The position numbers and the translations under genes are program-made. The notes below the pieces were generated by a model. The model searched no databases and had not been told where the DNA came from. It worked only from the letters and a program-made list of their open reading frames with translations. DNA of 64,000 bases from Atopsyche davidsoni (lineage: Eukaryota; Arthropoda; Insecta; Trichoptera; Hydrobiosidae). Positions 20,801 to 34,422 of the stretch are shown here, piece by piece (position 1 is the stretch's first letter; every line of letters starts with the position of its first letter). The stretch covers positions 4,402,001 through 4,466,000 of the forward strand of contig JAILWY010000021.1 in the NCBI GenBank assembly GCA_022113835.1, written 5' to 3'.

Positions 20801-23542
20801 TCTGATTTCACACACCTTTGCTGATAAATTCAAAATATACATCTTTCTCTACTTTCATAGATATTGTTCAAAGCTATTTCAATTTTATGGTTGAATTTTA
20901 TATCTACTCAATATTTATAGTAAAACTTTAATAGCGTATAATTATATTTTCATTTGAACACGTCTTTTGGTTTCCCTTGATGACGATATCGTGATATTTA
21001 ATAATATTTATACAAAATGAGTTACATACGAAATGCTTTATATTTGTCGAATAAGATCAAAATGTACATATCAAGTTTTTAAAATAACTTATGTCTTTTC
21101 CGTTATTATTATTATTAGAAACAAAGATCTTGTAGAATGTATAGTCACAGTATCAATAAAAAGCTGTAATTTGTGTGTTTAAATTTACAGTGACGATCGA
21201 TGGCCACCCCCCGTTCAGGGGCTTCTTCCTGCAGGCCAGAGACATCAAGACCAACAACTGGGTGGGGTCCTGGAGCCACACTGCCAACACCACTGTGCAC
21301 CCGGAGTGCTCCTCCATCACACACGCCGACCCCCAGGAGAAGCAGCGCGCCATCCTGCAGTGGAATGCCCCCAGCGACCTATCCCCAGGCCGAGTCTACT
21401 TCACGTAACTACCCCTCACCTTAATTTATCCAACAGTATGCTTTTTGATAAACGATATACGACAAAAAAAAATTTGAGCCCACTTTCCTAGCTACTACGC
21501 CCTGGTGCTGATTCGTTCGATCACAATTACCGAGTAACTAAACGAGTGTTTTAATTTTTTTCAATTGCTTATATCTATACCGCTTTGAAAACACTTGTTG
21601 ATACTAATGCGTTTTTTGGTAAAAAAAAAAGTTAAATGAATATCTAGTAAATTACTTTGGTTGTTTATAATATTTTAAGTTGCAATATTTAACAATGTGT
21701 TATTATACATAAGATCCGCTAGTTAGAGTTCCTTAATACTTTAGCAGAAAATGTTTGGAATATTTTAGTAATATCCTTTAGTATGCTCAAAGCAAGAATG
21801 TTAAAACACACACCACGGAAGTTCACAGTGTATCAAAACTTGAAAAAGAAAGTAAAGTACAACTCTAGGAAAATAATTTAAATTGTACACAATTTGAAGC
21901 CCCGAGTGTAGACATACTTCATTTTGGTTTCCGAAAGCTTGAACACGCCCTGAGTCCCGATCGAGTAAACTTTTACTTACTGTCCATCGCCGTATATTAA
22001 CTTTCACGGTTACCAGTGACGAAAATGCAGACGATTAGATCTACCTTCGCCTTGCCATATTGCGCAAAACATATTTCAAAGATAGTCGAATATGTTTACG
22101 AAGGCTACCAGGCTACACGTCCATATCATGCTCTTCCGGTATCAATAACATCAAGCATGACTTGCTGCCATTATTATATATATTTAAACAGTCGACGAAT
22201 CTAGTAGTATAAGTTAACAAAAGCCATGAAAAGTATGTGATTTTGTAGTTCCATCCAGAATATCTCAAGGATATTTATGTTACTGTAGAGTTACGGCTCT
22301 GAAAATCACACCTTTTAAGGATGTTTATCTGAAATATACAAATATAAAAGATAACCCCCATAACAAATAAACTCAACACTCTATATTACCAAAAAATGTT
22401 GTTCTTTCCTTAAAACAAAGGTGGTATTTGTTATCTCTTCGAATATCAACTTTGTTTGCCATTTTAATGTTATTTTATTTTTCTTAATGATGTATAGCAG
22501 AAAAAGTAAATGTGCCTTCCGAGTTTTATTGCATTGATCCCAATTATAATATTTAAAAAATATATATAGATGCGCCAGAAATAATTCTCAGTTTTACCGT
22601 TACGTGGTGAGTTTCAAACATTGAATAACTTGTATTGCAATGAAATAAAAAAAATCAACTTTCGCTGATTAGATCCGTTAAAACCCGATTTCGTTGATAA
22701 CATAAATACCGTGAGTTTGAATGTTTATGTTTAAATATAACCTGTGTAGCACAGAAAGTGAATGTATCACGTAACTTCCGCCGGCTAGAGTTTGTATCGT
22801 GAAAGACAGGACGGTGGACCTTGACACACTCGCGATTCATATAATCAACTGCATTAGTACCACCTTGTTAGGTTTCTAAGTAAATAATGCAAAAGAACAA
22901 CTTGCAACCCAGGAATGAACAATTTACGATACTCTGGCAACCGGATGTTGACGATTAATTCAGATTTAATCGCCATGCCGGTAATTAAGGTTAAGCAGCG
23001 TTATTAACATTTCAATAAGTATTTTATTGCAAAAGTAACATTCACTTAACTGTGTTTAATATAGGCTTTATAACTATTTAAATGGCAATATCACAAGTGA
23101 AATGTATTGGTAAAACGTTTCATTTTATTGGCGAAAATTAAAATGACTTTTGCAATTGAATAAACACTTTTTGTTTTTATATTGAAAAAGACTATTGTAT
23201 TTTAGTTTGTCGAATAATTAACCTCAATCCTTTATCTATTATTATTTTTTTTTTTATATGTTTACATGTTAATTTTAGGTGATGCTTTGACTAAATATAT
23301 ATGAGAAAGAAAGTTGATTATTTCCTTATTACATAGATTTATATATTTCATGTGCTCGTGATCATTTTATCGCAATTAATAAATACCAGAAAATAATATT
23401 AAAATATTCCAAATTAATTCTTAAAGCTAAAACTCAAAGCCTAGAAAGTAGAAAAATAAATCATTTTTCTTTAAAATAAAAAAAACTATCTTCAAATATC
23501 TCCGATATGTGGTTAATGTAAATGTATCTACTTACATGCTTC

Positions 23543-23619
<77 letters not shown>

Positions 23620-26600
23620 GACTTTTTTAAAAGTGATTTCGTAATTTATTTTACTATATTTTATCTCAACAGTTTCAGGGCATACTTCCTAAATTACTTT
23701 TTTTTCACCTATATTAACCACAGCCGGCGTATTTTTCGGTGTTTTCCAATACCTGTTCTTATAATGGAAGGTAAATCAATCTATGTGGCCTCACGTTCTC
23801 TCTTCCCGTGGTTCTTGGAACAAATATCTTATCGGCCCTCACACCGGCCTTTTAAATCGCCAAATATATTACGCACTTACCTTTATACATTTTACTAAGA
23901 CTAGCTTCAGAAATGAAAAAAAAAATAACCAAAAACCATACTTTCAACTTAATCTTGCAAATGAGTGATCTATCTATCGGCCATTCACTTTTGATGTTAC
24001 AATTGAACAAGCTAGCATTTTGTCACAAGAAGTGTGGTAAAAAAAATTAATTCGTTTAAAATATGTAAACGACATTTATGGCAATAAGCTTTTCATTCAT
24101 AGAAGATCTGATGCGCCGATATCCACTGAATATATTCGGGCTCCTACCTAATATGGGATTTTTCGAGATGGATTCCACTTGGATGATTTTCCCTTTTTCC
24201 TTTTCAACCTAAAATCTAAAAAAGAGTATCTAAAAAAACAGATATTATTTCCAAAGGCACACAGCTGACTAAATCGTAAAGTTGTCATCTTCAGTTATTA
24301 AAGTTGAATGGTTTTAAAAGCATCAATAAATTCAAGAGAATTTTCTATCGTTTTTATTTCCAAAATATTATTTTTAGTTCAAAATTGTTTAAGGTGGCTT
24401 TTATTCTTGGTTATTACCGAATAATTATAAATTTACTGTTATGAAACTTCTAATACAAAATTATATTTCATAAACCAATTGCATTTTGTTTCTTTTTCAT
24501 ATTCATAGAATGTCGTGTTTCGTGGGTCAATAAAATTAAACTTTAAATAAGACAAAAAAATAACAACTCCACACTAATCGAGCATTGCTGCTGTCAGAGA
24601 TATCGATATGCTCAGACATATCATTTGGAAGATGGATGGCGCCTTCGAGGAGAGAATTCTAACAAGGTGGTGCTAGTGAAAGTATAATGTAAGAGAGGCC
24701 CGCGGGGAGAAGGGACGCCAATAAATCCATTCAGGAACACCCATTCACGATTCAGTACTGTGAGAATGGCGAAATGAATAGAATTTAATACAACCTAAAA
24801 AGATCTATACTTAGCCACTGAGCTACTACGTAACCGTATATGTACACTTGTAGAACTAAATTTATTTCATATTTCTTACTACGACGAGTCTTGAAATCTG
24901 ACATTTGCTCCATATATGCTCAATTTTCTTTGTTTCTAAAAAAAGGTTTTTTTTCAGGGGAAGCTAAAAAATAAATAAAAAGAAGTGGTTGATTGATAAA
25001 CACTTACATGCAAATCTGTTGTCCGATCCTTGTGGTCGGCAACCCCGCCCCGTCACTTCTGGCACAAGGGGTAATGAGTTCGTTTTGCCCTCTCCCTACC
25101 GCAGGCTCTCCGCCACAATTGCAAATGTTTGATTTCAAAATATATAAAAACCAAGTGTTATAAAAATATCCTCACATGTACACTCTATAAAAATGGATTT
25201 GATTAATAAAATTGTAAAACGTGACAGCGAAATAATTGCCTATAAAAATTATGAACAGATTGTCTGGAAGTTGCATAATCTCAGTTTAAAGTGGAACATA
25301 TCTGTGTTTCTCAATCATCGTCTTTAATCGCAGTGCGTTAGGTGTGTCGTAAGGTCCGTTCTTGAGTGGACCAGTTCCACACGTGAACAACGTAAGCATA
25401 GCTAGGGAACACCGACGTCGGGTAACTGAATGCCATCTATAAAAGTTAGGTCGTGGGGCTAGGTACTCCGTTATGTTGTATCGCATAAATTTTAGCGAAT
25501 TCGGAAAAAAAGGACGAGGTTTTCTGGGAATATGTTATTGAATGTTGCACGCAATCGAGAGGGTTTCTTTTCTTCTTAGAACTGAGAGTTAAAGAAAGAT
25601 TATCTGAACGTTTACAAATTACAAGAGGACGTCATACTTGGTCATAGTGAGTTATTATAAATTACTAATAATAATGTACAACTATTTTGTGATTAATCAG
25701 TGAGTGACAGCTACTTCACTATAATTATTAGACGCTTTTTCAGCTTGGTAATAATTCTAAAATTTTAGAAACATTAAATGAATAACTTAACGATTGATCC
25801 AAACATGTCTTGCCTTAATCGGTATAAGTTACTCAATAATCATTTCACCACAGATATAACTATTTACACCTCGAGTTACCACACCGAAGCTGAAAATCAA
25901 ATGTTATTCGTCTGAAATCCCACACATTAGTGACATTATCGAAATAGTATAATGTAGTTCAAGTACCAAAAATAACCGCCCTATTTGTGTGACTATAATT
26001 AGGGATGACCTCCCCCAGCAATCTGCCATCTGCTCGGGAAGTCCGATTCTGTAACCGCAAAAGCCATCGAAATGGTGAATTAATTTGTTATTGTTCTCAT
26101 GCGAACAAACCACTGAATTAAAAGTCGTATTATTTGGTATTCGGCATATCCAGCGTCATAATTTTATAATATTTACCATAATTAAAAAAAATAAAATAAA
26201 ATTTGTTTAACGTATTAAGCACATTGATAGTTACAATTCACATATACATTATTCAACTGATGATGTAATATGTAATTGAAAATGCATAAATATTAAAAAC
26301 TTATTTGCACCTTTTATTAAAAAATAAACATTTGTTTATTATGACAAATAATGACAGTGTTAGTAACGAGTAAATCGCGTATACCTCTATACAATAATTA
26401 AGTAATCAATTCATTCGTGAAAAGGTTTATTATGTATACCTGCAGGGGTTAAAAATGCTAATTTAGATTTTTTTCGTCTGAATTATATTAATTCATTTTA
26501 TTTTTATTTTGAAAGGACATATTGGTTCAATTATTTTATTACAGTTATATAACACAGCTATGCGGGTACAATGCACTGCTTGTAGTCGCAAAATGTCAAA

Positions 26601-27898
26601 TCTGATAGATGCCAGACTGTCCACGTTTCAAAAGTCACCTGACAACCAACGCGTTCACGGGGAAAAAAATCGTTACGCACAAACAGATATAATTACGAAA
26701 GGTATATGAGTGAGTATGCTGTTGTGAATTAAAAAAATTGATATTTATATTTCATCTCTCTAAAAACAATGAAATTATATAATATATTTTCATTCATTCG
26801 AAAGATTTTTAAGCATAAAGAATCGCTCAACTTTGATATCAACGGCTATGGAAAGTTATTGGAAACAATTCGTCGTAGCTTTTATAAATTTTAAATATAT
26901 ATATATATATATTTTATTAATTTTTAAATACTCGGTAACAGTACTTAAGCTGGGGTCATTTATAATTATTTGTTGTAATTACATGCTTTATTCAAATTGG
27001 AGGCATTTAACGGCTTCGTGCTAGCACCACTGCCTCACCCTTACCCGATCCTCGTATAATTGGTATGCCAACTCATTATCCGGCATTACGGTATTGATTT
27101 TGAGATATAGTAGTATATGACCGATGCAGCATCGTGTTGACAATGCATTTCAATGCAGAGAACTGGAAACGCTTTCATTCGCAAATATCAATATTCCATT
27201 GTACATAATTGGTATTTAAACTATCTGTATTTACAAATATACACCCTAAATCGTAATGAAACAAGTTATTTAATCATTTCGTACATATGCTACATTTTTT
27301 AAATTCAACAGAAATTTAAATGTTTAACAATCTTAGTACGTATTTAAATTGTATTTTAATTTGGGTCAAATATTATGCATGCACGATTTTCATATTCAAG
27401 TTTATTGACGTACAAATAATGGTTTATAACATGAAAAATAATAAGAGATCTAAATAAATGGATTTCATCGATTCTACTTGAGCAATCCTCTTCTGCAGAT
27501 GCATCTGGTAATAATTTAAAGATTTCTTTTCTATTCCAACGTAGGAGTCGATCCCACGATATGTGGCTGTCCGGTCTATTACCGGCTTAGCCATAATAGT
27601 CCACATAACGCAAACTGTATGACACGTTTGTTTGTATAAAACAGGTTATAAACGAGATAGTGAATGTCTGTTTTATAATAATATTATGTAAACATATAAT
27701 ATATTATAGCTGATGCATATACACGGTAACTCAAAAGTCACAGCCTTATACGATAAACTAAAAATTATTATGTAATATTGAATCAATGTGTTTACTTCTT
27801 CTTTCAGAGGAACTGTTCTGAAGGATTACGGAACATTCTGGGCCGACTTGGTGGCGCTGGTCCCTCAGCAGCACAATGACATCTACCAACAACATTAA
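17900..27898 (+). CDS. Secreted Reeler-domain protein (putative defense protein Hdd11-like), three exons
   Basis: Exons 17900-18104, 21191-21404 and 27808-27898 join in frame (phases 1 and 2, GT-AG introns) to give 169 residues. That equals the usual length of insect 'putative defense protein'/Hdd11-like Reeler proteins. Residues 1-19 form a signal peptide (Leu-rich, ending CSLG before FPDGAP). The Reeler domain fills the rest: DACVKERVNQPHHGQA, LPYQVVATDSHYAPGSKIT, then TIDGHPPFRGFFLQARD, a second cysteine in HPECSSITH, LQWNAPSDLSPGRVYF, and the closing GTVLKDYGTFWADL. The two cysteines are placed as in the family disulfide. The chosen ATG has A at -3. A poly(A) signal follows at 28016. Family members are immune-induced secreted proteins in several insects; the molecular role is unclear. 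The exons are GC-rich against AT-rich introns of 3.1 and 6.4 kb. A 5' non-coding exon cannot be excluded. Confidence 0.9.
18105..21190 (+). other. Intron 1 of the Reeler-domain gene
   Basis: A 3.1-kb AT-rich intron with no coding sequence recognised. A more complex, GC-richer patch at about 19920-20050 (AATTAATTA-type sites, ATCGTCGCCCGGGCC) looks unlike the surroundings. The sequence near 19652 (CAGGCATGGGCAAC) resembles one end of a hAT element, without a visible partner. Confidence 0.7.
21405..27807 (+). other. Intron 2 of the Reeler-domain gene
   Basis: A 6.4-kb AT-rich intron. It contains a long (TA)n microsatellite (23549-23618) and a shorter one (26894-26912). GC-richer unique patches lie near 24.59-24.75 and 25.02-25.13 kb. 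No coding exon, RNA gene or complete transposon was recognised. Confidence 0.7.
23549..23618. repeat. Long (TA)n microsatellite
   Basis: About 70 bp of uninterrupted TA repeat, one of the two longest in the window. It can extrude as a cruciform and is likely length-polymorphic. Confidence 0.95.
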
Positions 27899-28015
27899 AC
27901 CATAATCGAATCACCTTCACGATGCATTAACAAATCACCATCATGCTTCACCATCATGCATCATCAAAAATCATAACATTCGAACTTGAAATATACATAA
28001 AAATGGATAAAAACC

Positions 28016-28021
28016 AATAAA
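28016..28021 (+). promoter_or_regulatory. Poly(A) signal of the Reeler-domain gene
   Basis: AATAAA lies 118 bases after the stop codon, in a suitable position for a short 3' UTR of the Reeler gene. Confidence 0.6.
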
Positions 28022-28769
28022 AAATACTTTCAATTTTAACTATAACAATTGAATTCAGGCATCATTCAATTCATCTTTTTCAGCGAATTCATTTTTTTTT
28101 GTTCATCAAATAAATTAAAACCTTCAGAGCATGAGAAATGACTAGTTTAAATTTAAATTATCATGAAGTCACAAAGTGACACGATTTTTTTTTCTATTCT
28201 TGATATTCTAAGATTGTGCATTTACTAATTAGCCACATTAAATCAAAACTCCAATATTTTTTTGATAAATATATAATTCATTCATTACAATCATTTTCAT
28301 CAATAACGAAGGTTTTATTTGGTCTAAAACTAAATAATAACCATAGTGAGGTTAAAAAGGCTTGATTTTCATTATCTGTAAATAATCACAAATTAGTACC
28401 TAATTATTTTTAATGTACATTTTTCAAAACATATTTTTTATGAAAACTTTGTACAGGTGTTCAACAGAGTAAGTGATATTTTAATAGATATATTCCTAAA
28501 AATAACTATGCCTTAAGAGGTAATTACCCTATTAGAATAAAATAATAAAACGTATAGCATATTATAACACTTTATTATTTATAGCATAAAAAATGATCAA
28601 TTTTCTGAAGTACACAATAAACTATCATTATGTTTTTAAATATTTATATTTTTTATAATTTTCACCCTACATAAATAAATACATTCTCGTTTTATTTTTT
28701 AAATATATTATAGTATTCTCATGAATAAAAATTAACTTAAAATTAATAAAAAATGCGTTAAAATATTAA

Positions 28770-31200
28770 AATGTGAATTTATCTATTTCAAATCTTTTTG
28801 TTTCGTTCGATTTATATTTATGGCTATTTTTCTTCTACTTTTCATTTCCTTATACTCTTCATTATTTCTATCAACTATTTTCTTATTTTCTTAAACTCGT
28901 GTCATATTCTATTACTATACTATTTTCAATAATGTGCTGCCTTGACATCTTCCTGTTACTTTTTATTACTTTTTCTATATCTACATCTACCTTTGTCTTC
29001 ATATGAACAATCTAATCTACTTTCCATGTCTTTACGTGCATAATACATATTTTTACTATCTACATTGTATTCTATTCCTTCTATTATCTACTATTCTTCT
29101 TTCTTGCTTATTTCATATATTCTTCACAATGTCCTTCTACCCTATAAATAATAATATTCAATCATACAATTTAATTATGAGATTTCTTCTTTAAAAATCA
29201 TCATATTACGAGAAAACTATAATATATTCTTTAAAAACTTTAATACTTACACTCATTTTTTCCTTCTATTTGTTGTTTTTCTTTCAGCTATCATTAAACT
29301 ATATTTCTTATATCTCTTTTTCATTTTATCTCAAAACTTCCTGTTTTTATTCAAAATAATAATTCATATTTCTTTTCTTTGTTTCACTTATTTCTTACTT
29401 ATCATTCTTTGGCTTCATATTTAATTATCTTTAATAAATCAGATAATTACATTCTACTATACTATACTATACTTTCTTAAATCTTTCTTAAATCTATTAA
29501 CACTTTTCTCATACTATTTTCTTTATAAAAAAATACTACTTCTTTTGTATTAACGAATCATCATATTCTATAACTAGCAACATTTTACTTGCATTTCTTT
29601 ACATACTTTATCGTGTTCATATTTCTTACTATCATTTAACATATTTTCTGATCATTATATTAAATACGCCTCTATTCAAGGTTTTCAAAACTCTCTATTT
29701 TTTACTTTTCTCACTCTGTTTTTTACTTTTCTATTTGATCTACGTGTAAAACTAATTACTTTTTTTCTCTATACTCTGTAAATTTTTTCTCCTCTGCTAC
29801 AATCTTTATACTTTCTTTATGTCGTTTCTTTATTTATATGTTCTTCATATCTTTATTCATTCTTATTTAACATGATCTGTACTGTATGTGTATTCTTCAC
29901 TATCATTCATTGCGATTTCTAATAACCATCTATTTTTTTAATTATTTCAATTGACATATTTTCCTACAACTACCTGTCGACCCATTGCCAAGGACAATAA
30001 TTTAAACTAATCCTGTTTTAATGCTATCCTATCACCCTGCTAATTGATGCAAATGAATTCGATTAAATAATAATCGTACCCAAGCCTTTCGGAAATTAAT
30101 GAATTCCGGCTACAGCATTACAGCGGGCATTTTCGTATTGTACTGCATTGGGAATCCATTTATTTTTAAACCGATCCTATTTATATGCAAATACAAAAAT
30201 AAAATACAGCAGAAATTTAAATTAAGCCGTACTATTGTAGTTCCTTCATCTCTAAAAGTTTTTCAGCTTCAATTTATTTTAAATGTATTTATCTGACCTA
30301 TTGTTGATCATACTTAAAATTTCTTTACTTTATTTTATTTATCTTTTTATTATTTTATATTGTTATTTATATTCTATGTGTACTTGCTGTTTGTTGAGTT
30401 TTCTTCTTATATATATCTTTGTTGCACTTATATATATTAATAATCATTTTCACTTCTATTCCATTAACATATAATAGTACTCTTTGGTTTTTCGATATTT
30501 TTTTACTGAGTCATGCGATATAAGTTACTGAAATGTTCGAAAAAACTAAAAATTTTAATGAGTGCAATAACATCGGCTAAAGCCAAAAATAAAAATATAA
30601 AAAGAGATTAATCTGGCATGCTCTCGATCAAAAATCGCCATCTTGTACCACTCATCACTTGCCTCTCACTAACTACATCATTATAATCACTCTCCTTATT
30701 CTCAAATTTATTACATTTTTTATCTTCTTACTAAAGAATCTATTTTTCCTTTTTTTACTAATATTATTTATAATCATCAATATTTCAATATATTTTTAAA
30801 CAATACTTGAACACCTTTTCTTTTTTTTAAATACACTAGGTCTCATTATTTTCTATTGACCGTTGTGACCATAACAGTGAACATGTGTTTGTACTGAGCC
30901 AGTCTTACTAATATACTCTCTACTTTCAGCCGTTTCAGTGAATTTCGCATCCATGTAAACTTCCTCCTTTCAGTGCTTCTTTTTTCTTTGAATTTTCATT
31001 ATACATTCAGCTACAGAAGGCTATACTTATAATACTTTCCTATTTATAAATTAATTTTTCAACTCAAGTCATAATCAAACATAATAACAGTTCATACACT
31101 CATACCACTTTCTTTCCCCATCATAATTCGCTTAATATATATCTTTTTCTTCTTTCCTGACTCGGCCACTTTTTCTTGAAACTTTTTTAATAAACTGCCA
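28770..31200. other. T-rich, G-poor strand-asymmetric block
   Basis: For about 2.4 kb the plus strand is dominated by T with C as second pyrimidine and very few G (CTTTTC, TTCTTA and CTATACTATA motifs recur). The hydrophobic ORFs here (for example 28773-29006) follow from the T-rich composition and match no family I recognise. Its right part contains a retroelement fragment read on the minus strand (30897-31040). The block could be the A-rich strand of a decayed retroelement lying on the minus strand; this is inference. Confidence 0.6.
30897..31040 (-). pseudogene. Non-LTR-type retroelement C-terminal fragment, copy 1
   Basis: On the minus strand, interrupted frames read RRKFTWMRNSLKRL, related to the other two copies near 45.5 and 50.7 kb. 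The motif class (GK-EGKR-GR(R/K)K-T-MRN-L-QW) is typical of the C-terminal tail of insect RTE/jockey-like reverse transcriptase ORFs. Stops and frameshifts show it is dead. Confidence 0.5.
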
Positions 31201-31424
31201 AGAGCCACCTATCCTTTAACCTAAATATTCTGTTATATTTACATCCGTAGTTAATTTCATAGTAAATATAATAAAATTTTATTCAATCATAGAGAAAAAA
31301 ATTATAAAATTTGCAAGTAAACGAAGAGTTTATCAAAAATATTATCCCATTTTTACGCTATTTTAAATCTCAGAGTACTTCCTCAATTCGATATTAATAA
31401 CAACATTATTTAAATAAAAAGTAA

Positions 31425-31464
31425 AGCCATTTTTAAACATTATATATAATGTTTAAAAATGGCT
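31425..31464. repeat. 40-bp perfect palindrome
   Basis: AGCCATTTTTAAACATTATA is followed immediately by its exact reverse complement, with no loop. No sister copy is seen in the window. It may be the remains of a very short MITE or foldback element. Confidence 0.9.
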
Positions 31465-32058
31465 CAAAAATATTTTATATATAAATAAAACGTAATTAAA
31501 TGAATTTTCACTTTGGATGCAAAGACAAATTGTCTTAAATTCGACTGCATAAAACATACTCCAAGCTAATTCCTGGCAAGTCAATTGAGTTTGTCTGTCG
31601 CTTACCTTTCTCTGGTGTAAATGGATTTCTATTGCACATTCTCTCGGTTATCTTTTGGCTACATACAATTTCTAAGGGTTAGTAAATTAAATTAAATCTT
31701 GCTTCCAGCTTCAAAGGTCATGAGTATTCTCATTAAGGGTGACTTTGAATACACTCCTACTTACATATAACCAGAATACATTTTACTACTTACGCATAAA
31801 CGCAATTACTCCCACATGTTTACTAACATTTTAAATTAAATAAAATTCAACTACCAATTTTATTTACCTTTTGTTCTTCGGAACAATTTTATGTTATACA
31901 ATAAAACACGGTATTTTTCACGTAAAAAAGAAAATTGTTTATTTTTTATGCTATTAATATATGTTTAAGTTAAAAATATTATAAAAATATACATAATAAA
32001 TATGTGTTTTATTATTTCATGACATTTATGTATACACCCACATATTAAAAAAATATGT

Positions 32059-32061
<3 letters not shown>

Positions 32062-32127
<66 letters not shown>
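32062..32127. repeat. (TA)n microsatellite
   Basis: About 66 bp of pure TA repeat in intergenic DNA. Confidence 0.95.
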
Positions 32128-32131
<4 letters not shown>

Positions 32132-32237
32132 TGAACCCGGGCCGTTTTCACACATATGCTAGCAAAAATCAGTATTCAGCAAAACGTAAAACACGAAACA
32201 TCTGCCATCCAACATATTCAAATACTAGCACCTTTAC

Positions 32238-32354
32238 CAGGGCTTCCCAACAAAGTCCCGCGGCCCGGCAAACGTGAGCTCTGAAATGACTTAGCTAGAA
32301 TAGATACGGCCTGGTTGACCTAATTCTGCCGCGGGCCCGGGGCGGCGACCCCTG
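32238..32354. mobile_element. Possible degenerate hAT MITE
   Basis: The left end CAGGGCTTCCCAAC and the right end GGCGACCCCTG (complement CAGGGGTCGCC) are hAT-like. The interior is rich in CCGCGGCCCGG-type motifs, as in many short hAT elements and in the copy at 472-667. The flanking 8-mers (ACCTTTAC and ACGCTCTC) match at only about half of positions, so the target duplication is not demonstrated. Confidence 0.4.
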
Positions 32355-34334
32355 ACGCTCTCCACCCTCTCTCGCCCTGCTCCCCTTGTCCTGAAAAGTG
32401 AATTTCACTTCAGAAAGTTCTGAAACCTCCTGGAAAACCGTATTGCCTAACATTAAATCTGTATTGATTGTTGCGTTTTATTTCGATTTTTTTTACTTCG
32501 AGCTAGAATTGGTGCTTTTAACGTTTGATGAATCACCACAGGTATTAAATATTTAAATATTGACACAAAAGCAGGTCTGATAATAAATCGACATTGAAAA
32601 TTGCACCAATCAGCTATTTTGCAGAAAATCATTTTAATAAAAATATAACGAAAGCAAAATATTGTTTTAAAAAATACTTGCTGTGTCAGTATTATTTTTG
32701 GTTCAATCTCATTGTTTTGTTAATCTTGGCTTGGCTTCATCAAACGTTCCCATTTATTCGATGATTTCAAATAAAAATTTAAATAGATATCATTCTCACA
32801 ATTTTTTTGGAAGTCTTTATTCTTCTTCCGGTCTTTTTAACAAGTCTATAATATATTCGGTCGGAGCGATGGGCTTAAAGAGACGACCCGCGTTAGACTA
32901 CCATTTTAATGTATTTCTTCATACACGCTATGGCGCCGCAGCGCAGACAAACTTATCACTATATGGTTTTATTATACAAATCGATAACTACAAAAGAATT
33001 CATTTTATCATAAATTCTGAAATGACACGAAATTTTTTAAATATAATTTAACTTCTACCTAAAAACATAATATATCGAGCAAGATGGAAAGTAGCAACTG
33101 CAAGAGAAGAAATCATTGAGTGCTAAATACAATCAGATGAAAACTCGTATGATTTACATCAGTGCATATTTCTTTTGCAACCGTAATTTACTACTTATAT
33201 TTTCAACTTCGTGGTTGGCGTACTGTAAATAATATTTAGTCAATTTCCAGCAATACTGTTCAGTTATTAAAAAAAGCCTCGACATTTCTGGTCTTTATTT
33301 TTTAATCATTTTTTATCAATAAGATTTCTTGTTGATAAAAAATGTCTTTCGTTTTTTTTTATTAAATTATAAATATCAAAGAAAATACACAAATTAAGAT
33401 AAAATACATAACACATTCGTGAAAAACGTTTGTATTCAATTAGGCTTCTTATTTCACTAATTTTGGCCTCGCCTATATTGAACTATTATTTAGTATAGGC
33501 TCTTTGCCCAAACAACTTTATAGCCCCGTAAAAAGCCTATTAGACTCCACGAAGACTGTAAAAACCAGCATTATAATAGAAGTTTGCTTCACATCAATAA
33601 ATGACGGATCCTGCCACTGGTTTAATAGGTTCCATTTTAAAGGTTTTCAGTAAAATGATAACAGTTGTTCAATTTACATAGTTTAACATAGCTCGATACG
33701 AGAGATATGTGTAAAAATAACAAAAACGTGAAATAAAGAGATTTTCACCGAAAGCTGTAATAAATTTGTATAAATAGCGTTTTATTAATATATTATATGT
33801 TTATATTTTTTGTAACAAAGACAAATTTTATTGAACAATTTAAATAAATATTTTTATTCTTTGTAATCGATCACACTCCGTCTGATGCGTCTGAAAGTTG
33901 TAAAATAAGCCCCGGACTGAAAGGGGGAAACATTTACATTCTGACGAGACTTTTAACCCCGACTTGCACTCTAGTTCATTCACCTGCAATTGAAAAGATA
34001 TGTTAAAAAATTCCTCTCGACAAATATTTATGCAACATGTGAAAAAAAAATGGTTTATTAATAAGTTTATCTGTACATATGAGTGAGTTATAAAATAATT
34101 TATAGTAAATCTTTTTACCCGCGCATTCCTTGTATATTGTGATCTATGAAATTTTAATCAAATATAATAATAAAAAATTAATAAATTGTTAAATATTTTA
34201 AATAAAAATACAAAAGGTTTGAAAATAAGCTTTTTAACACAGGTAAGCGCCTAATTAAGGGCAATGGGTTTTACAGGAACCTCTTGTTTATTTAATATGC
34301 GCTCACTATAATAACTATAAGCATTGGAAATAAT

Positions 34335-34422
34335 TGTAATGTATGATGCGCAATCGATTGCACAATGGTCCAGTCTTTAAATAAAAGTGCATACGAACAG
34401 ACGTATTTTATTAAACTCCACA
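34335..34422 (+). repeat. 5' LTR of the Ty3/gypsy remnant
   Basis: An 88-bp LTR with TG...CA ends. Its last 50 bases (GTCTTTAAATAAA to CTCCACA) are repeated at 35359-35408. Confidence 0.75.

Noticed and set aside
23509..23898. ORF of 129 codons across the long TA repeat
   Set aside because: Its IYIYIY core is the translated microsatellite and the flanks are ordinary intron sequence of the Reeler gene.
28773..30474. Hydrophobic ORFs in the T-rich block, considered as a nuclear copy of mitochondrial DNA
   Set aside because: The peptides did not match mitochondrial subunits such as ATP6 or ND4L in any ordered way. T-rich DNA always encodes Phe/Leu/Ile/Tyr-rich peptides.
32683..33051. ORF of 122 codons
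   Set aside because: No recognisable domain, AT-driven composition, and no splice or promoter context. Treated as chance.
33305..33350. 13-bp inverted repeat (CATTTTTTATCAA and its complement)
   Set aside because: Short AT-rich hairpin expected by chance in this composition; no second copy or gene context.
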